Source of the DNA: Brassica napus
Lineage: Eukaryota > Streptophyta > Magnoliopsida > Brassicales > Brassicaceae
Assembly (NCBI RefSeq): GCF_020379485.1
Contig: NW_026014745.1
Location: 1 to 64,000 of the forward strand
DNA: 64,000 bases
Direction of reading: 5' to 3'
Shown piece after piece: positions 41,131 to 54,300 of this stretch. A program made the translations under genes and the position numbers. Each line of letters opens with the position of its first letter. The stretch's first letter is position 1. The notes beneath the pieces are model-generated. The model was not told the origin of the DNA. It saw nothing but the letters and a program-made list of their open reading frames with translations, and did no database searches.

Positions 41131-44100
41131 ATGGAGAACATGAAGATGAAGGTGGCGATTACCTTTAAGGGGAACAACTACCTGGTTTGGTCTCGGCTAG
41201 TGAAGACCATCGTTGGAAGTAAGGGCTTGTGGAGTCATGTCACAACCGGTGAAGCTCCAAAGCTCATTACTCAAGTAGAAGACCAAGGAGAGGTCTCAAG
41301 TGAAGCTGTAGAGAAGTGGCAGCAAGAAGACATGGTGGTGATGTCTGTTCTTCATGGGTCGTTGGAGCCGGCGATACTGGAGGCATACAGCTACTGTGAG
41401 TCAGCCAAGGAGCTGTGGGACACTTTGAAGAAAGTGTATGGGAACACTTCAAACCTGAGCCGGGTCTTTGAGGTGAAGCAAGCCATCAACAACCTAGTGC
41501 AAGAAGACATGGAGTTCACCAAACATTTGGGGAGGTTCAGGGCTTTGTGGTCCGAGCTAGAGATGTTGAGGCCAAGCACAACTGATCCAGATCAGTTGAA
41601 TGAGAGGCGCGAGCAAGACAAGGTGTTTGGGTTACTACTCACGCTGAGTCCTGCCTACTCCGGTCTCATTCAGCATATGTTGAGGTCTGATAAGCTCCCT
41701 GATCTTGAGGATGTATGCTCACAGATTCAGAAAGAGCAAGGCTCCATTGGATTGTTTGGAGGCAAAGGAGGGCTCTCATTGGCCAATCAAGCTGCTCAAG
41801 CCGATCAGAATGAAGCCCCTCAAGCAAACAAGGCGGGTTATGGCAAGTATGAGGACAAGAGGTTCAATGGGAACTGTGATCATTGCAAGAAGTATGGGCA
41901 CAAGAAGAGTCAGTGCTGGATCCTTCATCCTCACCTGAAGCCGACTAAGTTCTTGAAAGAAAAAGAAGCAAGGGCACACATGACCGAGAGCTCCTCGGGT
42001 GCTGGTTCATCAAGCAGGGCAAATGAAGGAGATACGCGTGATGTGGGTGATGGGAAGTCACTTGTGGCTTACACAGGAGGGCCAAGCAACAATGACTACA
42101 TCCGGAGATCAGACATAGACGCCCTCATCAAGATGTTCAAAGACAATGGTAACAAAAGTAGTATCAACTATGGTTATTCTTTTGGCGCATCCCTGATTGA
42201 TAACCTAACTGATAGTATTGCAAGTGATTCTAGAAATGCTAGGATTGAAAATGCATTCATCAACTTAAGGAATGAATGTAAACCGGCTAGGACTCCGTAT
42301 CAAGCTCATACTGCTAGTAATAGGCCTAAAGCATTGATAGTTGATTCTGGTGCATCTCATCATATGATAAGTGACACTAGACTAATTAAGGATATTGAGC
42401 CTGCAAATGGAAATGTAATGATTGCTAATGGTGATAAAATTCCCATAAAAGGGATAGGAAAACTTAAGTTGTTTGAAAAAGAATCTAAGGCCTTCTACAT
42501 GCCTGAGTTTACATCTAATCTATTGTCGGTTAAGAGATGTGCTACTGACTTGCAATGCAATGTTATATTCAGTCCTAATGATGTAAAGTTTCAGGATATT
42601 AAAAGCAACAAGGTGATTGGGAAAGGAGTTACTAAAGGAGAACTTTACTTACTTGAAGATCTTACTTCTGTTCCTAATCATTGCTGCTCATTTACTTTTG
42701 CTTCTGATTCTGTCTCTAGTTTGAATAAGAATGCATTATGGCATGCTAGACTAGGCCACCCTCATGTTAAACCTTTGAATTTAATGGTACCAGGTGTTAT
42801 TTATGAGAATAAAGATTGTGAAACTTGTATCCTAAGCAAGCATTGTAAGAATGTGTTTCCTAAATCTACAACAGTCTATGAGAATTGCTTTGATTTGATT
42901 CATTCTGATGTATGGACTGCTCCTTGTATGTCTAGGGATAATTTTAAGTACTTTGTCACATTCATTGATGAAAAATCCAAATACACCTGGTTAACCTTAA
43001 TTCAAACCAAAGATAGGGTACTTGATGCATTTAAGAACTTTCAAGCTTATGTGACTAACCATTATCATGCCAAGATTAAAATTTTTAGATCAGATAATGG
43101 AGGAGAATACACAAGCTTGGCGTTCAAACAACATCTAGCTCAGCATGGAGTACTCCATCAGACTAGTTGTCCCTATACTCCTCAGCAAAATGGGGTGGCT
43201 GAGAGGAAGAATAGACATCTCATGGAGGTGGCAAGGGCTCTCATGCTTCAAGCACACGTTCCCAAAAGGTTTTGGAGTGATGCTGTCTCTACTGCATGCT
43301 ACTTGATCAACAGAACTCCAACTAAGGTGTTAGGAGATCATGCTCCATTTGAAGTTCTAAACAAACACAAGCCAGTCCTTGACTACTTGAGAGTCTTCGG
43401 ATGCTTGTGTTATGTGCTGATTCCGGGAGAGCTGCGCAACAAGCTTGAAGCTAGAAGCACCAAAGCCATGTTTATTGGTTATTCAACAACTCAAAAGGGG
43501 TATAGATGTTATGATCCGGTTACAAGGAGGGTTTTGACTTCTAGAGATGTGAAGTTCATTGAATCACGAGGATACTATGATGAGAAGAATCAGGAAGACT
43601 TGAAGGACATTACATCAGACAAGGCTGGTGTGCTGCGAATTATCTTGGAGAACCTAGGTATTAAGGTGTCTCAAGACCAAAATAGTGGAGGGAGCTGTCC
43701 GGGAACATCTCCACCATCTATGGAAACCACAGAACAACCCCACCTTCATCATGAGGGGGGAGAAGAAACAGGAGCTCAAGAAAGCTCAAGTGATAGAAGA
43801 GGAGAGGATTTGGCGTCACATGATCAAGGTGGTGTAGAAACAACACAAGATGGTGTGGAGACCGAATCAGTACCAATGGGAGAGTCATCAGGTGATGAGA
43901 CTCAAGAAGAATTGAGAGAGCCGACACCTCCACAACAACAACTAAGAAGAAGTACAAGGCTGAGGAAGGATCCTTCCTCTTGGGTAAACACGAGAGTGTA
44001 CTACAATGCCCAAGCTGTGGAGCATCCTTCTCAAGCTGTATGTTCATTTGCTCAATACCCTGAAGAACATTGTGCTTTTATGGTAAACTTGGATGAGAAC

Positions 44101-45655
44101 TACATTCCAAGAAGCTATGAAGAGGCAATGATGGATAAAGAATGGAAGGAATCAGTTGGAGCTGAGGCAGGAGCTATGATCAAGAATGATACATGGTATG
44201 AGAGTGAGCTACCCAAAGGGAAGAAGGCTGTGACAAGTAGATGGATCTTCACAATCAAGTATAAGGCTGATGGAAAGGTTGAAAGGAAGAAGTCAAGACT
44301 GGTTGCAAGAGGCTTCACACAAACATATGGAGAAGATTACATTGAGACCTTTGCACCAGTAGCTAAACTACACACAATCCGAATTGTCTTAAGCTTGGCC
44401 GTGAACCTTGGATGGGGCTTATGGCAAATGGATGTGAAGAATGCCTTTCTACAAGGAGAACTTGAGGATGAAGTGTATATGCATCCACCTCCCGGCTTGG
44501 AACACTTAGTGAAGAGAGGGAATGTGTTGAGACTAAAGAAAGCTATCTATGGGTTAAAACAATCACCAAGAGCTTGGTACAACAAGCTAAGTACTACCCT
44601 AAATGGCCGAGGCTTCAAGAAGTCTGAACTTGATCACACCCTTTTCACTCTTACTACTCCCTCAGGTATGATTGCACTTCTTGTGTATGTTGATGATATC
44701 ATTATCACAGGAAGTGATAAGGAAGGTATCATAGCAACCAAGGAGTTTCTTAAATCCATGTTTGAGATTAAAGATTTGGGAGAAATGAAATACTTTCTTG
44801 GAATTGAGATATGTAGATCCAAGGAAGGTTTGTTCATGTCCCAAAGGAAGTATACACTTGATCTTTTGAAAGATGCAGGGGCTTATGGAGGCAAGACAGC
44901 AAGGATGCCTATGGAGGATGGCTATAAAGTCCCACGAGAGGGGGAGAATGAAGACAGCAAACCTTATCAGGATCCTAAACTCTATAGAAAACTAGTTGGC
45001 AAATTGATCTATCTTACTATAACTAGACCTGACATTTGTTTTTGTGAACCAGGTGAGTCAACACATGCAAGTTCCTAAGGAACATCATTGGCGCATGGTG
45101 GAGAGGATCTTGATGTATCTCAACGGCTCACCTGATCAAGGAGTATGGATGGGCTGCAATGGAAGCACTGAAGTGGTTGGATACTGTGATGCAGATTGGG
45201 CTGGTGATAGAGCAGACAGGAGATCAACCACAGGCTATTGCACATTCATTGGAGGCAACTTGGTGACATGGAAGAGTAAGAAGCAGAAGGTGGTCTCTTG
45301 CTCAAGCGCAGAAGCTGAGTATAGAGCTATGCTGAAGCTTACCAACGAGTTGGTGTGGATCAAAGGCATCTTGAAGCATTTGGAGATTGATCAAGCCACG
45401 CCAATGACAATGCATTGTGATAACCAAGCAGCCATTCACATTGCATCCAACTCGGTGTTTCATGAAAGAACCAAGCACATTGAAGTTGATTGCCACAAGG
45501 TGAGGCAAATGATCATTCTAGGAGTCATCTTGCCATGTTATACGAGGAGTGAAGATCAGTTAGCTGATGTGTTCACCAAGGCTGCAAGACAGAAGACAAT
45601 GGAGTCCATTCATATCAGGTTGGGCCTCATTGATCTTGGGAAGAGTAGGAGCTGA
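41131..45655 (+). pseudogene. P2 gag-pol with one 2-nt frameshift
   Basis: Starts at ATG 41131 (MENMKMKVAITFKG). The frame extends upstream to a TTG, but no ATG is there. Order: Gag with knuckle CDHCKKYGHKKSQC, protease VDSGASHHM, integrase, linker LRRSTRLRKDPSSWVNTRV, RT with YVDDIIITGSD, RNase H to LGKSRS at 45655. The protein agrees with M5 except for very few residues. A 2-nt loss near 45040 (GTTTTTGTGAACC against GTTTTGCTGTGAACC in M5) breaks the frame between RT and RNase H, so an RNase H-less product is the longest it could make. Confidence 0.94.
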
Positions 45656-45687
45656 TCCTCTTGGCTGTGAGGTCTTTACTCTTTTTC

Positions 45688-45795
45688 CCTCATCAAGGTT
45701 TTGTCCCAATGGGTTTTCCTTGGTGAGGTTTTTAATGAGGAAGATCTCATGGCCATCCAAGCTTAGGCTTTCACAAAGCTAAGCTTGAGGGGGAG
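45688..45795 (+). other. P2 3' stem-loop, PPT hairpin and polypurine tract
   Basis: Stem arms 45688-45698 and 45718-45728. The PPT hairpin is of the CAAGCTTAG/CTAAGCTTG type. agggggag touches the 3' LTR. Confidence 0.82.
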
Positions 45796-46349
45796 TGTTG
45801 AGAAGAGGAAGCCATTATGAGAAGGAAAGGTAGAGCTAAGCAAGTGATGGGAAAGAGTACGGACAGTACGGCCTAGGTACGGACAGTACGGCCTATGTAC
45901 GGACAGGGGCTTGGCCGTACATCTAAGGAAACATAAAGGGAGAAGGAGATGGGTGAGTAAAGCCTCTACAGCACACGGAGGGTCTCAAGACTGATCAGAC
46001 CGTTTAGGGATAAGGGAAGGACGAGCCTTATCCATCCAGGCCGTGGACAGGCTGTAAAGGCAAAGGCAAAGCGTGTGAGCCTTACCGTCCGTTCATTCAA
46101 AAGAAACGCTCCCTTTGGTCTTGACTACACATGCTTATGACTAGTGATGTTTTCCCTTAACTTGTAAACCCTAATGCCTCTTCTATAAATGATGTAACCT
46201 CATCTCATAATAAGATTAGACAGTTCTATCCTATCAATCTCTCTCTACACATTTCCATAATGATTCTCCATTAGTCACTAATCCTTTCTCTACTCAACCT
46301 AAATCATACTACTCTCTCATATACAACTCAGATTCTCTAAAACATTTCA
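45796..46349 (+). repeat. P2 3' LTR (554 bp)
   Basis: Same length and, by eye, the same sequence as the 5' LTR; followed by the TSD agact. Confidence 0.94.
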
Positions 46350-46354
46350 AGACT

Positions 46355-48886
46355 GTCTTTACTAAATCTACTACGGTTTATGAGAAGTGTTTTGATTTGA
46401 TTCATTCTGATGTTTGGACTGCTCCTTGCTTATCTAGAGACAATCAAAAGTATTATGTAACTTTCATTGATGAAAAATCCAAATACACCTGGTTAACTTT
46501 AATTCCAACCAAAGATAGGGTACTTGATGCATTTAAGAACTTTCAATCATATGTGACTAACCATTATAATGCCAAGATAAAGATTTTCAGGTCAGATAAT
46601 GGAGGAGAGTACACGGGACAAGCATTCAAGCTCCATCTATCTCAGCTTGGAATACTACATCAGACAAGCTGTCCCTATACTCCACAACAGAATGGTGTGG
46701 CTGAGAGAAAGAATAGGCATCTGATGGAAGTGGCCAGGTCCATGATGTTTCAAACCAATGTACCCAAGAAGTTCTGGAGTGATGCGGTCACTACAGCTTG
46801 TTATCTCATCAACAGAACACCAACTCTGATTCTGCAAGGGTTATCACCATTTGAGGTATTGAACCGATACAAGCCCTCATTGGAACATATGAAGATCTTT
46901 GGGTGTTTGTGTTTTGTGATGGTACCGGGAGAATTAAGAAACAAGCTTGAAGCTAGAAGCTCCAAGGCAATGTTTGTTGGATACTCATCAAGTCAGAAAG
47001 GAGAGTGTTAGTATCTAGAGAAGTGAAGTTTGTGGAAGAAAAAGGATATTATGAGGAGCAGATTCAAGAAGATTTGAAAGATCTCACTTCAGATAGAGCT
47101 GCAACCTTGAGGATAATACTAGAAGGACTTGGTATCAATATGGATCAAGAACAGCAAGAAGTAAGAGGCACTACACCAATACCGAATCATCAGACGTCCA
47201 ATCTTGAACATGAGGGGGGGAATGGAACAGAAACTCAAACTCAAAGTCATGAAGAGAGTTCTGGTTCTCATGATCAAGCTGTGGAGTCAAATGATCAACA
47301 AGAAGGAGCTGAAGCAAGTCAGCTAAGGGATGAAGGAGCTGAAGCAAGTCAGCCAAGAGAAGAAGCAAGAGAAGAAAGTACACAAGAAGATGTACAAGAC
47401 ATGGAGTTACCGGCACAAGAAGGGCCAGTGTTGAGAAGAAGTACAAGGCTGAGAAAGGATCCTTCCAGTGGGGTAAACACGAGAGTGTACTACAATGCTC
47501 AAGCTGTGAAGCATCCTACTCAGGCCGTGTGTTCTTTCTCTCAATATCCAGAAGCACATTGTGCATTCATGGTAAACTTAGATGAGAATCACATTCCAAG
47601 AAGCTATGAAGAGGCAATGGAGGATAAGGAATGGAAGGAATCAGTAGGAGCTGAGGCAGGAGCTATGATAAAGAATGATACATGGTTTGAAAGTGAACTA
47701 CCAAAAGGGAAGAAGGCAGTATCTAGTAGATGGATCTTCACAATCAAATACAAGGCTGATGGACAGATTGAGAGGAAGAAGACTAGATTAGTAGCAAGAG
47801 GGTTCACTCAAACATATGGAGAGGATTACATTGAGACATTTGCACCAGTAGCCAAGTTACATACCATTAGAATTGTACTAAGCTTGGCGGTTAACCTTGG
47901 ATGGGGATTGTGGCAAATGGATGTGAAGAATGCATTCTTACAAGGAGAACTTGAGGATGAAGTCTACATGTATCCTCCACCAGGTCTTGAACATCTAGTG
48001 AAGAGAGGGAATGTACTGAGGCGAAAGAAGGCTATCTGTGGGTTGAAGCAATCACCAAGAGCATGGTACAACAAGTTGAGCACAACTCTGAACGGCCGAG
48101 GTTTTAAGAAGTCAGAATTGGACCATACTCTCTTTACCCTCACTACTCCCTCATGTATGGTTGCTCTCCTTGTGTATGTGGATGATATCATTATCACAGG
48201 AAGTGATAAGGAAGGTATCAAAGCAACCAAAGAGTTTCTAAAGTCTATGTTTGAAATAAAAGACTTGGGAGAAATGAAATACTTTCTTGGAATTGAGATT
48301 TGTAGATCCAAGGAAGGTTTGTTCATGTCCCAAAGGAAGTATACACTTGATCTTTTGAAAGGTGCAGGTGCTTATGGAGGCAAGACAGCAAAGATGCCAA
48401 TGGAGGATGGCTACAAAGTACCAAGAGAGGGGGAGATTGAAGACAGCAAGCCATTTCATGATCCTAAACTCTATAGAAAACTTGTTGGCAAATTGATTTA
48501 TCTAACCATCACAAGACCTGATATATGCTTTGTTGTGAATCAGGTGAGTCAACACATGCAGCTTCCCAAGGAACATCACTGGCGTATGGTGGAGAGGCTG
48601 CTGATGTATCTAAATGGCTCGCCGGATCAAGGTGTATGGATGGGGTGCAATGGAAGCACAGAAGTGGTGGGCTATTGTGATGCTGATTGGGCAGGTGATA
48701 GAGCTGACAGAAGATCAACAACCGGCTATTGCACATTCATTGGAGGCAACTTGGTGACTTGGAAGAGTAAGAAACAGAAGGTGGTGTCATGCTCTAGTGC
48801 AGAAGCTGAGTATAGAGCTATGCTGAAGCTTACAAACGAGCTAGTTTGGATCAAGGGCATCTTGAAGCATTTGGAGATAGCACAAG
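46355..48886 (+). pseudogene. P3 integrase, RT and part of RNase H, with a 28-bp deletion, cut by N2
   Basis: Resumes the P3 polyprotein after P2: integrase HSDVW, DNGGEY and NGVAERKN, then KAMFVGYSSSQKG. About 28 bp that encode the conserved YKCYDPE stretch are missing at about 46999-47004, apparently between short AGG repeats, shifting the frame. The sequence after that is open: linker with a 30-bp repeat (EGAEASQ twice, 47306-47360), LRRSTRLRKDPSSGVNTRV, RT with YVDDIIITGSD, and RNase H to [12 protein letters not shown], where N2 is inserted (TSD acaag, 48882-48886). It ends at 59631-59890. Confidence 0.92.
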
Positions 48887-50512
48887 TGTGAGATTTTCAG
48901 AGATCTCAGGTTGTGTGTGTGTATAAGCTCCAATGGAGCAAGATGAGAAGATTAGAGTTTGTTTTAGGTGATTTTAGAGAGAGAGTTTTATAAGAGTGTT
49001 TATGTGTTTACTCAAATCAGAAACAAGAGACTTTGAGAGATTAAGAGATTAAAGACTAAGAAAGGGAGAGATTAAAGGGAATCTGATTCAAGAACACATT
49101 TCATTATGAAGTGGAGAGGGGAAATCCCCCAAACTCCCTTAAGGCTCAAAATCGCCTCTTACAAGCTTATTTATAAGCTTAATAGGTTTGCACAATCTGA
49201 AACCTAAATCTAATGGATAATATTAACTTGAGAGAATGGATGGTGTAGATGAGAGCTTGGTATTGCAATCTGTGTGATGTCTTGTGATTGGCTGAGGGCT
49301 GATGATATCTGATTGGCTGATTCAAACTGGTCAAAGGGAAGGCTGTTCTCCCATTGGCTCCTTATAGGCTCCCATGTATCAAGCCTTCATTCAGACCATG
49401 TTCATGGTCGTGCCCCCCTTTGGCTTTACAGCCAAGGCCAGCCTGTCCATCCTCCAAAGTAACCAATCAGCTCCATCTTTGCTCTCATTGGCCGCTTGCC
49501 TCCACAAAGGATCTTCTTGATTTCCTTTTGATGCTTCACGACCAGACTTCTTTTTATTAGCCCTAAGTATGCACAAAGTCTCCCGGACATGTTCTGATCA
49601 CGCCCTAAGTTTGCACATCTTGTCCCGGACTTTGCACCACCTCAAAACATCTCAAATGGCCAAGTTGTGTATCCTCGGGTTGTCTCGGTCCGTACGGATC
49701 CGTACAGGTCCGTACCATCCGTACTGCCTCGCCCTAAGTATGCACACTTGCCCATTTGCTCCCAAACACTCTTCTAAGTCCCTCATGGACTTGGCCCTAT
49801 CTTTGCACAGCCATATGAGCACTTCTGGACACCTTTAAACACTCCTAAAGTCTTCATAGATAATCTCCGGAGGTCTTGCCCTATTCTTGCTCAAGACTCA
49901 ATCTCAACTCAACACTCCACCACTCCATTTCTTTTCTTCAAGTCAACACTCCCCCTCAAGCTTGACTCTAGCTGATCCTAAGTCAAGCTTGGAACCTTGA
50001 AGAACTTCCTCATTAAAAACCTCACCAAGGAAAACCCTTTGGGACAAAACCTTGATGAGGGAAAAAGAGTAAAGCCTCCAAGGCCTAGGGATTGGCCAGT
50101 GAGTCTTTGTGCCTTACCAGCAATGTAAGGGACACAAAGACTCTGGATCATGGCCCTCATTTGATGCAAGATAGAACCCACTCCTCTTGCTCATCATCAA
50201 CACTTCTTGTACTCTTCTTTAGACAGATCTTGGTCTCTCCCCCTTTCTCACAACCTTCTTGTTGTGATCAAGTGCTTGGACTACCAGATCTTCCTTGATA
50301 GATACAAGCTGAGTCTTGGCTGCTTCTTCTTCATGAGTCACCACCATGTTACTGAAACCTTCATGATAGGATGCTTCAGACTGTAGTACCAATCACCTCA
50401 CTCCAGAGGCCGCATTGGTGATTGCTTCTTCATCCTTCATTATGCTTCATAACTGATCTGTTCCTCTTCTTGAATAACCACCAAGTACTCTCAGATCATG
50501 TAAGCTTCAACA
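48887..50512 (-). repeat. N2 3' LTR (1626 bp, extended)
   Basis: In plus view TGTGAGATTTTCAGAG...AAGCTTCAACA. The old LTR edge AGTCAACA falls at 49948 and is followed by a full PPT-like ctccccctcaagcttgac and stem-loop that are now inside the LTR. CCGTAC-type sites cluster at 49689-49724. A TATA-like palindrome lies at 49164-49180. The small frames in it recur in the other LTR and have no recognisable product. Confidence 0.93.
49949..50060 (-). other. PPT-like tract, hairpin and stem-loop inside the N2 3' LTR
   Basis: The same module that lies outside the LTR in N1. Stem-loop arms 50050-50060 and 50020-50030 around CCCAAAGGG; tract agggggag (minus strand) at 49949-49956. Confidence 0.8.
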
Positions 50513-50613
50513 CTCCCCCTCAAGCTTGAGACTCTCACAGGAACAAGCTTGGATGGATAGCTTCATGATCTGTACCATTACTCCATTGCAACACCTTCTG
50601 AACTCGCCATCTT
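50513..50613 (-). other. N2 functional PPT and adjacent interior
   Basis: ctccccctcaagcttg at 50513, paired with CAAGCTTG downstream, forms the tract directly next to the actual LTR edge. The sequence then runs to the M5 insertion with TSD atctt (50609-50613). Confidence 0.82.
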
Positions 50614-51167
50614 TGAAATCTTTTAGAGAATCTGAGTTGTATATAAGAGAGTAGTATGATTTAGGTTGAGTAGAGAAAGGATTAGTGACTAATGGAGAAT
50701 CATTATGGAAATGTGTAGAGAGAGATTGATAGGATAGAACTGTCTAATCTTATTATGAGATGAGGTTACATCATTTATAGAAGAGGCATTAGGGTTTACA
50801 AGTTAAGGGAAAACATCACTAGTCATAAGCATGTGTAGTCAAGACCAAAGGGAGCGTTTCTTTTGAATGAATGGACAGTAAGGCTCACATGCTTTGCCTT
50901 TGCCTTTACAGCCTGTCCACGGCCTGGATGGATAAGGCTCGTCCCTCCCTTATCCCTAAACGGTCTGATCAGTCTTGAGACCCTCCGTGTGCTGTAGAGG
51001 CTTTACTCACCCATCTCCTTCTCCCTTTATGTTTCCTTAGATGTACGGCCAAGCCCCTGTCCGTACATAGGCCGTACTGTCCGTACCTAGGCCGTACTGT
51101 CCGTACTCTTTCCCATCACTTGCTTAGCTCTACCTTTCCTTCTCATAATGGCTTCCTCTTCTCAACA
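50614..51167 (-). repeat. M5 3' LTR (554 bp)
   Basis: Same family as the P2 LTRs, reverse strand. GTAC cluster at 51042-51105; AAGCATGTGTAGTCAAGA motif near 50828; TATA-like site near 50773. Confidence 0.94.
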
Positions 51168-51276
51168 CTCCCCCTCAAGCTTAGCTTTGTGAAAGCCTAA
51201 GCTTGGATGGCCATGAGATCTTCCTCATTAAAAACCTCACCAAGGAAAAACCCATTGGGACAAAACCTTGATGAGG
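51168..51276 (-). other. M5 polypurine tract, PPT hairpin and 3' stem-loop
   Basis: Stem arms 51266-51276 and 51235-51245, with one extra A in the internal loop compared with P2. The CAAGCTTAG/CTAAGCTTG hairpin and agggggag abut the LTR. Confidence 0.82.
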
Positions 51277-51308
51277 GAAAAAGAGTAAAGACCTCACAGC
51301 CAAGAGGA

Positions 51309-54300
51309 TCAGCTCCTACTCTTCCCAAGATCAATGAGGCCCAACCTGATATGAATGGACTCCATTGTCTTCTGTCTTGCAGCCTTGGTGAACACATCAG
51401 CTAACTGATCTTCACTCCTCGTATAACATGGCAAGATGACTCCTAGAATGATCATTTGCCTCACCTTGTGGCAATCAACTTCAATGTGCTTGGTTCTTTC
51501 ATGAAACACCGAGTTGGATGCAATGTGAATGGCTGCTTGGTTATCACAATGCATTGTCATTGGCGTGGCTTGATCAATCTCCAAATGCTTCAAGATGCCT
51601 TTGATCCACACCAACTCGTTGGTAAGCTTCAGCATAGCTCTATACTCAGCTTCTGCGCTTGAGCAAGAGACCACCTTCTGCTTCTTACTCTTCCATGTCA
51701 CCAAGTTGCCTCCAATGAATGTGCAATAGCCTGTGGTTGATCTCCTGTCTGCTCTATCACCAGCCCAATCTGCATCACAGTAACCAACCACTTCAGTGCT
51801 TCCATTGCAGCCCATCCATACTCCTTGATCAGGTGAGCCGTTGAGATACATCAAGATCCTCTCCACCATGCGCCAATGATGTTCCTTAGGAACTTGCATG
51901 TGTTGACTCACCTGGTTCACAGCAAAACAAATGTCAGGTCTAGTTATAGTAAGATAGATCAATTTGCCAACTAGTTTTCTATAGAGTTTAGGATCCTGAT
52001 AAGGTTTGCTGTCTTCATTCTCCCCCTCTCGTGGGACTTTATAGCCATCCTCCATAGGCATCCTTGCTGTCTTGCCTCCATAAGCCCCTGCATCTTTCAA
52101 AAGATCAAGTGTATACTTCCTTTGGGACATGAACAAACCTTCCTTGGATCTACATATCTCAATTCCAAGAAAGTATTTCATTTCTCCCAAATCTTTAATC
52201 TCAAACATGGATTTAAGAAACTCCTTGGTTGCTATGATACCTTCCTTATCACTTCCTGTGATAATGATATCATCAACATACACAAGAAGTGCAATCATAC
52301 CTGAGGGAGTAGTAAGAGTGAAAAGGGTGTGATCAAGTTCAGACTTCTTGAAGCCTCGGCCATTTAGGGTAGTACTTAGCTTGTTGTACCAAGCTCTTGG
52401 TGATTGTTTTAACCCATAGATAGCTTTCTTTAGTCTCAACACATTCCCTCTCTTCACTAAGTGTTCCAAGCCGGGAGGTGGATGCATATACACTTCATCC
52501 TCAAGTTCTCCTTGTAGAAAGGCATTCTTCACATCCATTTGCCATAAGCCCCATCCAAGGTTCACGGCCAAGCTTAAGACAATTCGGATTGTGTGTAGTT
52601 TAGCTACTGGTGCAAAGGTCTCAATGTAATCTTCTCCATATGTTTGTGTGAAGCCTCTTGCAACCAGTCTTGACTTCTTCCTTTCAACCTTTCCATCAGC
52701 CTTATACTTGATTGTGAAGATCCATCTACTTGTCACAGCCTTCTTCCCTTTGGGTAGCTCACTCTCATACCATGTATCATTCTTGATCATAGCTCCTGCC
52801 TCAGCTCCAACTGATTCCTTCCATTCTTTATCCATCATTGCCTCTTCATAGCTTCTTGGAATGTAGTTCTCATCCAAGTTTACCATAAAAGCACAATGTT
52901 CTTCAGGGTATTGAGCAAATGAACATACAGCTTGAGAAGGATGCTCCACAGCTTGGGCATTGTAGTACACTCTCGTGTTTACCCAAGAGGAAGGATCCTT
53001 CCTCAGCCTTGTACTTCTTCTTAGTTGTTGTTGTGGAGGTGTCGGCTCTCTCAATTCTTCTTGAGTCTCATCACCTGATGACTCTCCCATTGGTACTGAT
53101 TCGGTCTCCACACCATCTTGTGTTGTTTCTACACCACCTTGATCATGTGACGCCAAATCCTCTCCTCTTCTATCACTTGAGCTTTCTTGAGCTCCTGTTT
53201 CTTCTCCCCCCTCATGATGAAGGTGGGGTTGTTCTGTGGTTTCCATAGATGGTGGAGATGTTCCCGGACAGCTCCCTCCACTATTTTGGTCTTGAGACAC
53301 CTTAATACCTAGGTTCTCCAAGATAATTCGCAGCACACCAGCCTTGTCTGATGTAATGTCCTTCAAGTCTTCCTGATTCTTCTCATCATAGTATCCTCGT
53401 GATTCAATGAACTTCACATCTCTAGAAGTCAAAACCCTCCTTGTAACCGGATCATAACATCTATACCCCTTTTGAGTTGTTGAATAACCAATAAACATGG
53501 CTTTGGTGCTTCTAGCTTCAAGCTTGTTGCGCAGCTCTCCCGGAATCAGCACATAACACAAGCATCCGAAGACTCTCAAGTAGTCAAGGACTGGCTTGTG
53601 TTTGTTTAGAACTTCAAATGGAGCATGATCTCCTAACACCTTAGTTGGAGTTCTGTTGATCAAGTAGCATGCAGTAGAGACAGCATCACTCCAAAACCTT
53701 TTGGGAACGTGTGCTTGAAGCATGAGAGCCCTTGCCACCTCCATGAGATGTCTATTCTTCCTCTCAGCCACCCCATTTTGCTGAGGAGTATAGGGACAAC
53801 TAGTCTGATGGAGTACTCCATGCTGAGCTAGATGTTGTTTGAACGCCAAGCTTGTGTATTCTCCTCCATTATCTGATCTAAAAATTTTAATCTTGGCATG
53901 ATAATGGTTAGTCACATAAGCTTGAAAGTTCTTAAATGCATCAAGTACCCTATTTTTGGTTTGAATTAAGGTTAACCAGGTGTATTTGGATTTTTCATCA
54001 ATGAATGTGACAAAGTACTTAAAATTATCCCTAGACATACAAGGAGCAGTCCATACATCAGAATGAATCAAATCAAAGCAATTCTCATAGACTGTTGTAG
54101 ATTTAGGAAACACATTCTTACAATGCTTGCTTAGGATACAAGTTTCACAATCTTTATTCTCATAAATAACACCTGGTACCATTAAATTCAAAGGTTTAAC
54201 ATGAGGGTGGCCTAGTCTAGCATGCCATAATGCATTCTTATTCAAACTAGAGACAGAATCAGAAGCAAAAGTAAATGAGCAGCAATGATTAGGAACAGAA

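Larger units (their letters stand above)
40366..46349 (+). mobile_element. P2: beta-family copia element, near-identical sister of M5
   Basis: A 5984-bp plus-strand element in P3 with the TSD agact (40361-40365 and 46350-46354) and two 554-bp LTRs in which I saw no difference. It matches M5 (50614-56602, opposite strand) almost base for base, including LTR length. A 2-nt deletion in pol separates it from an intact copy. Confidence 0.95.
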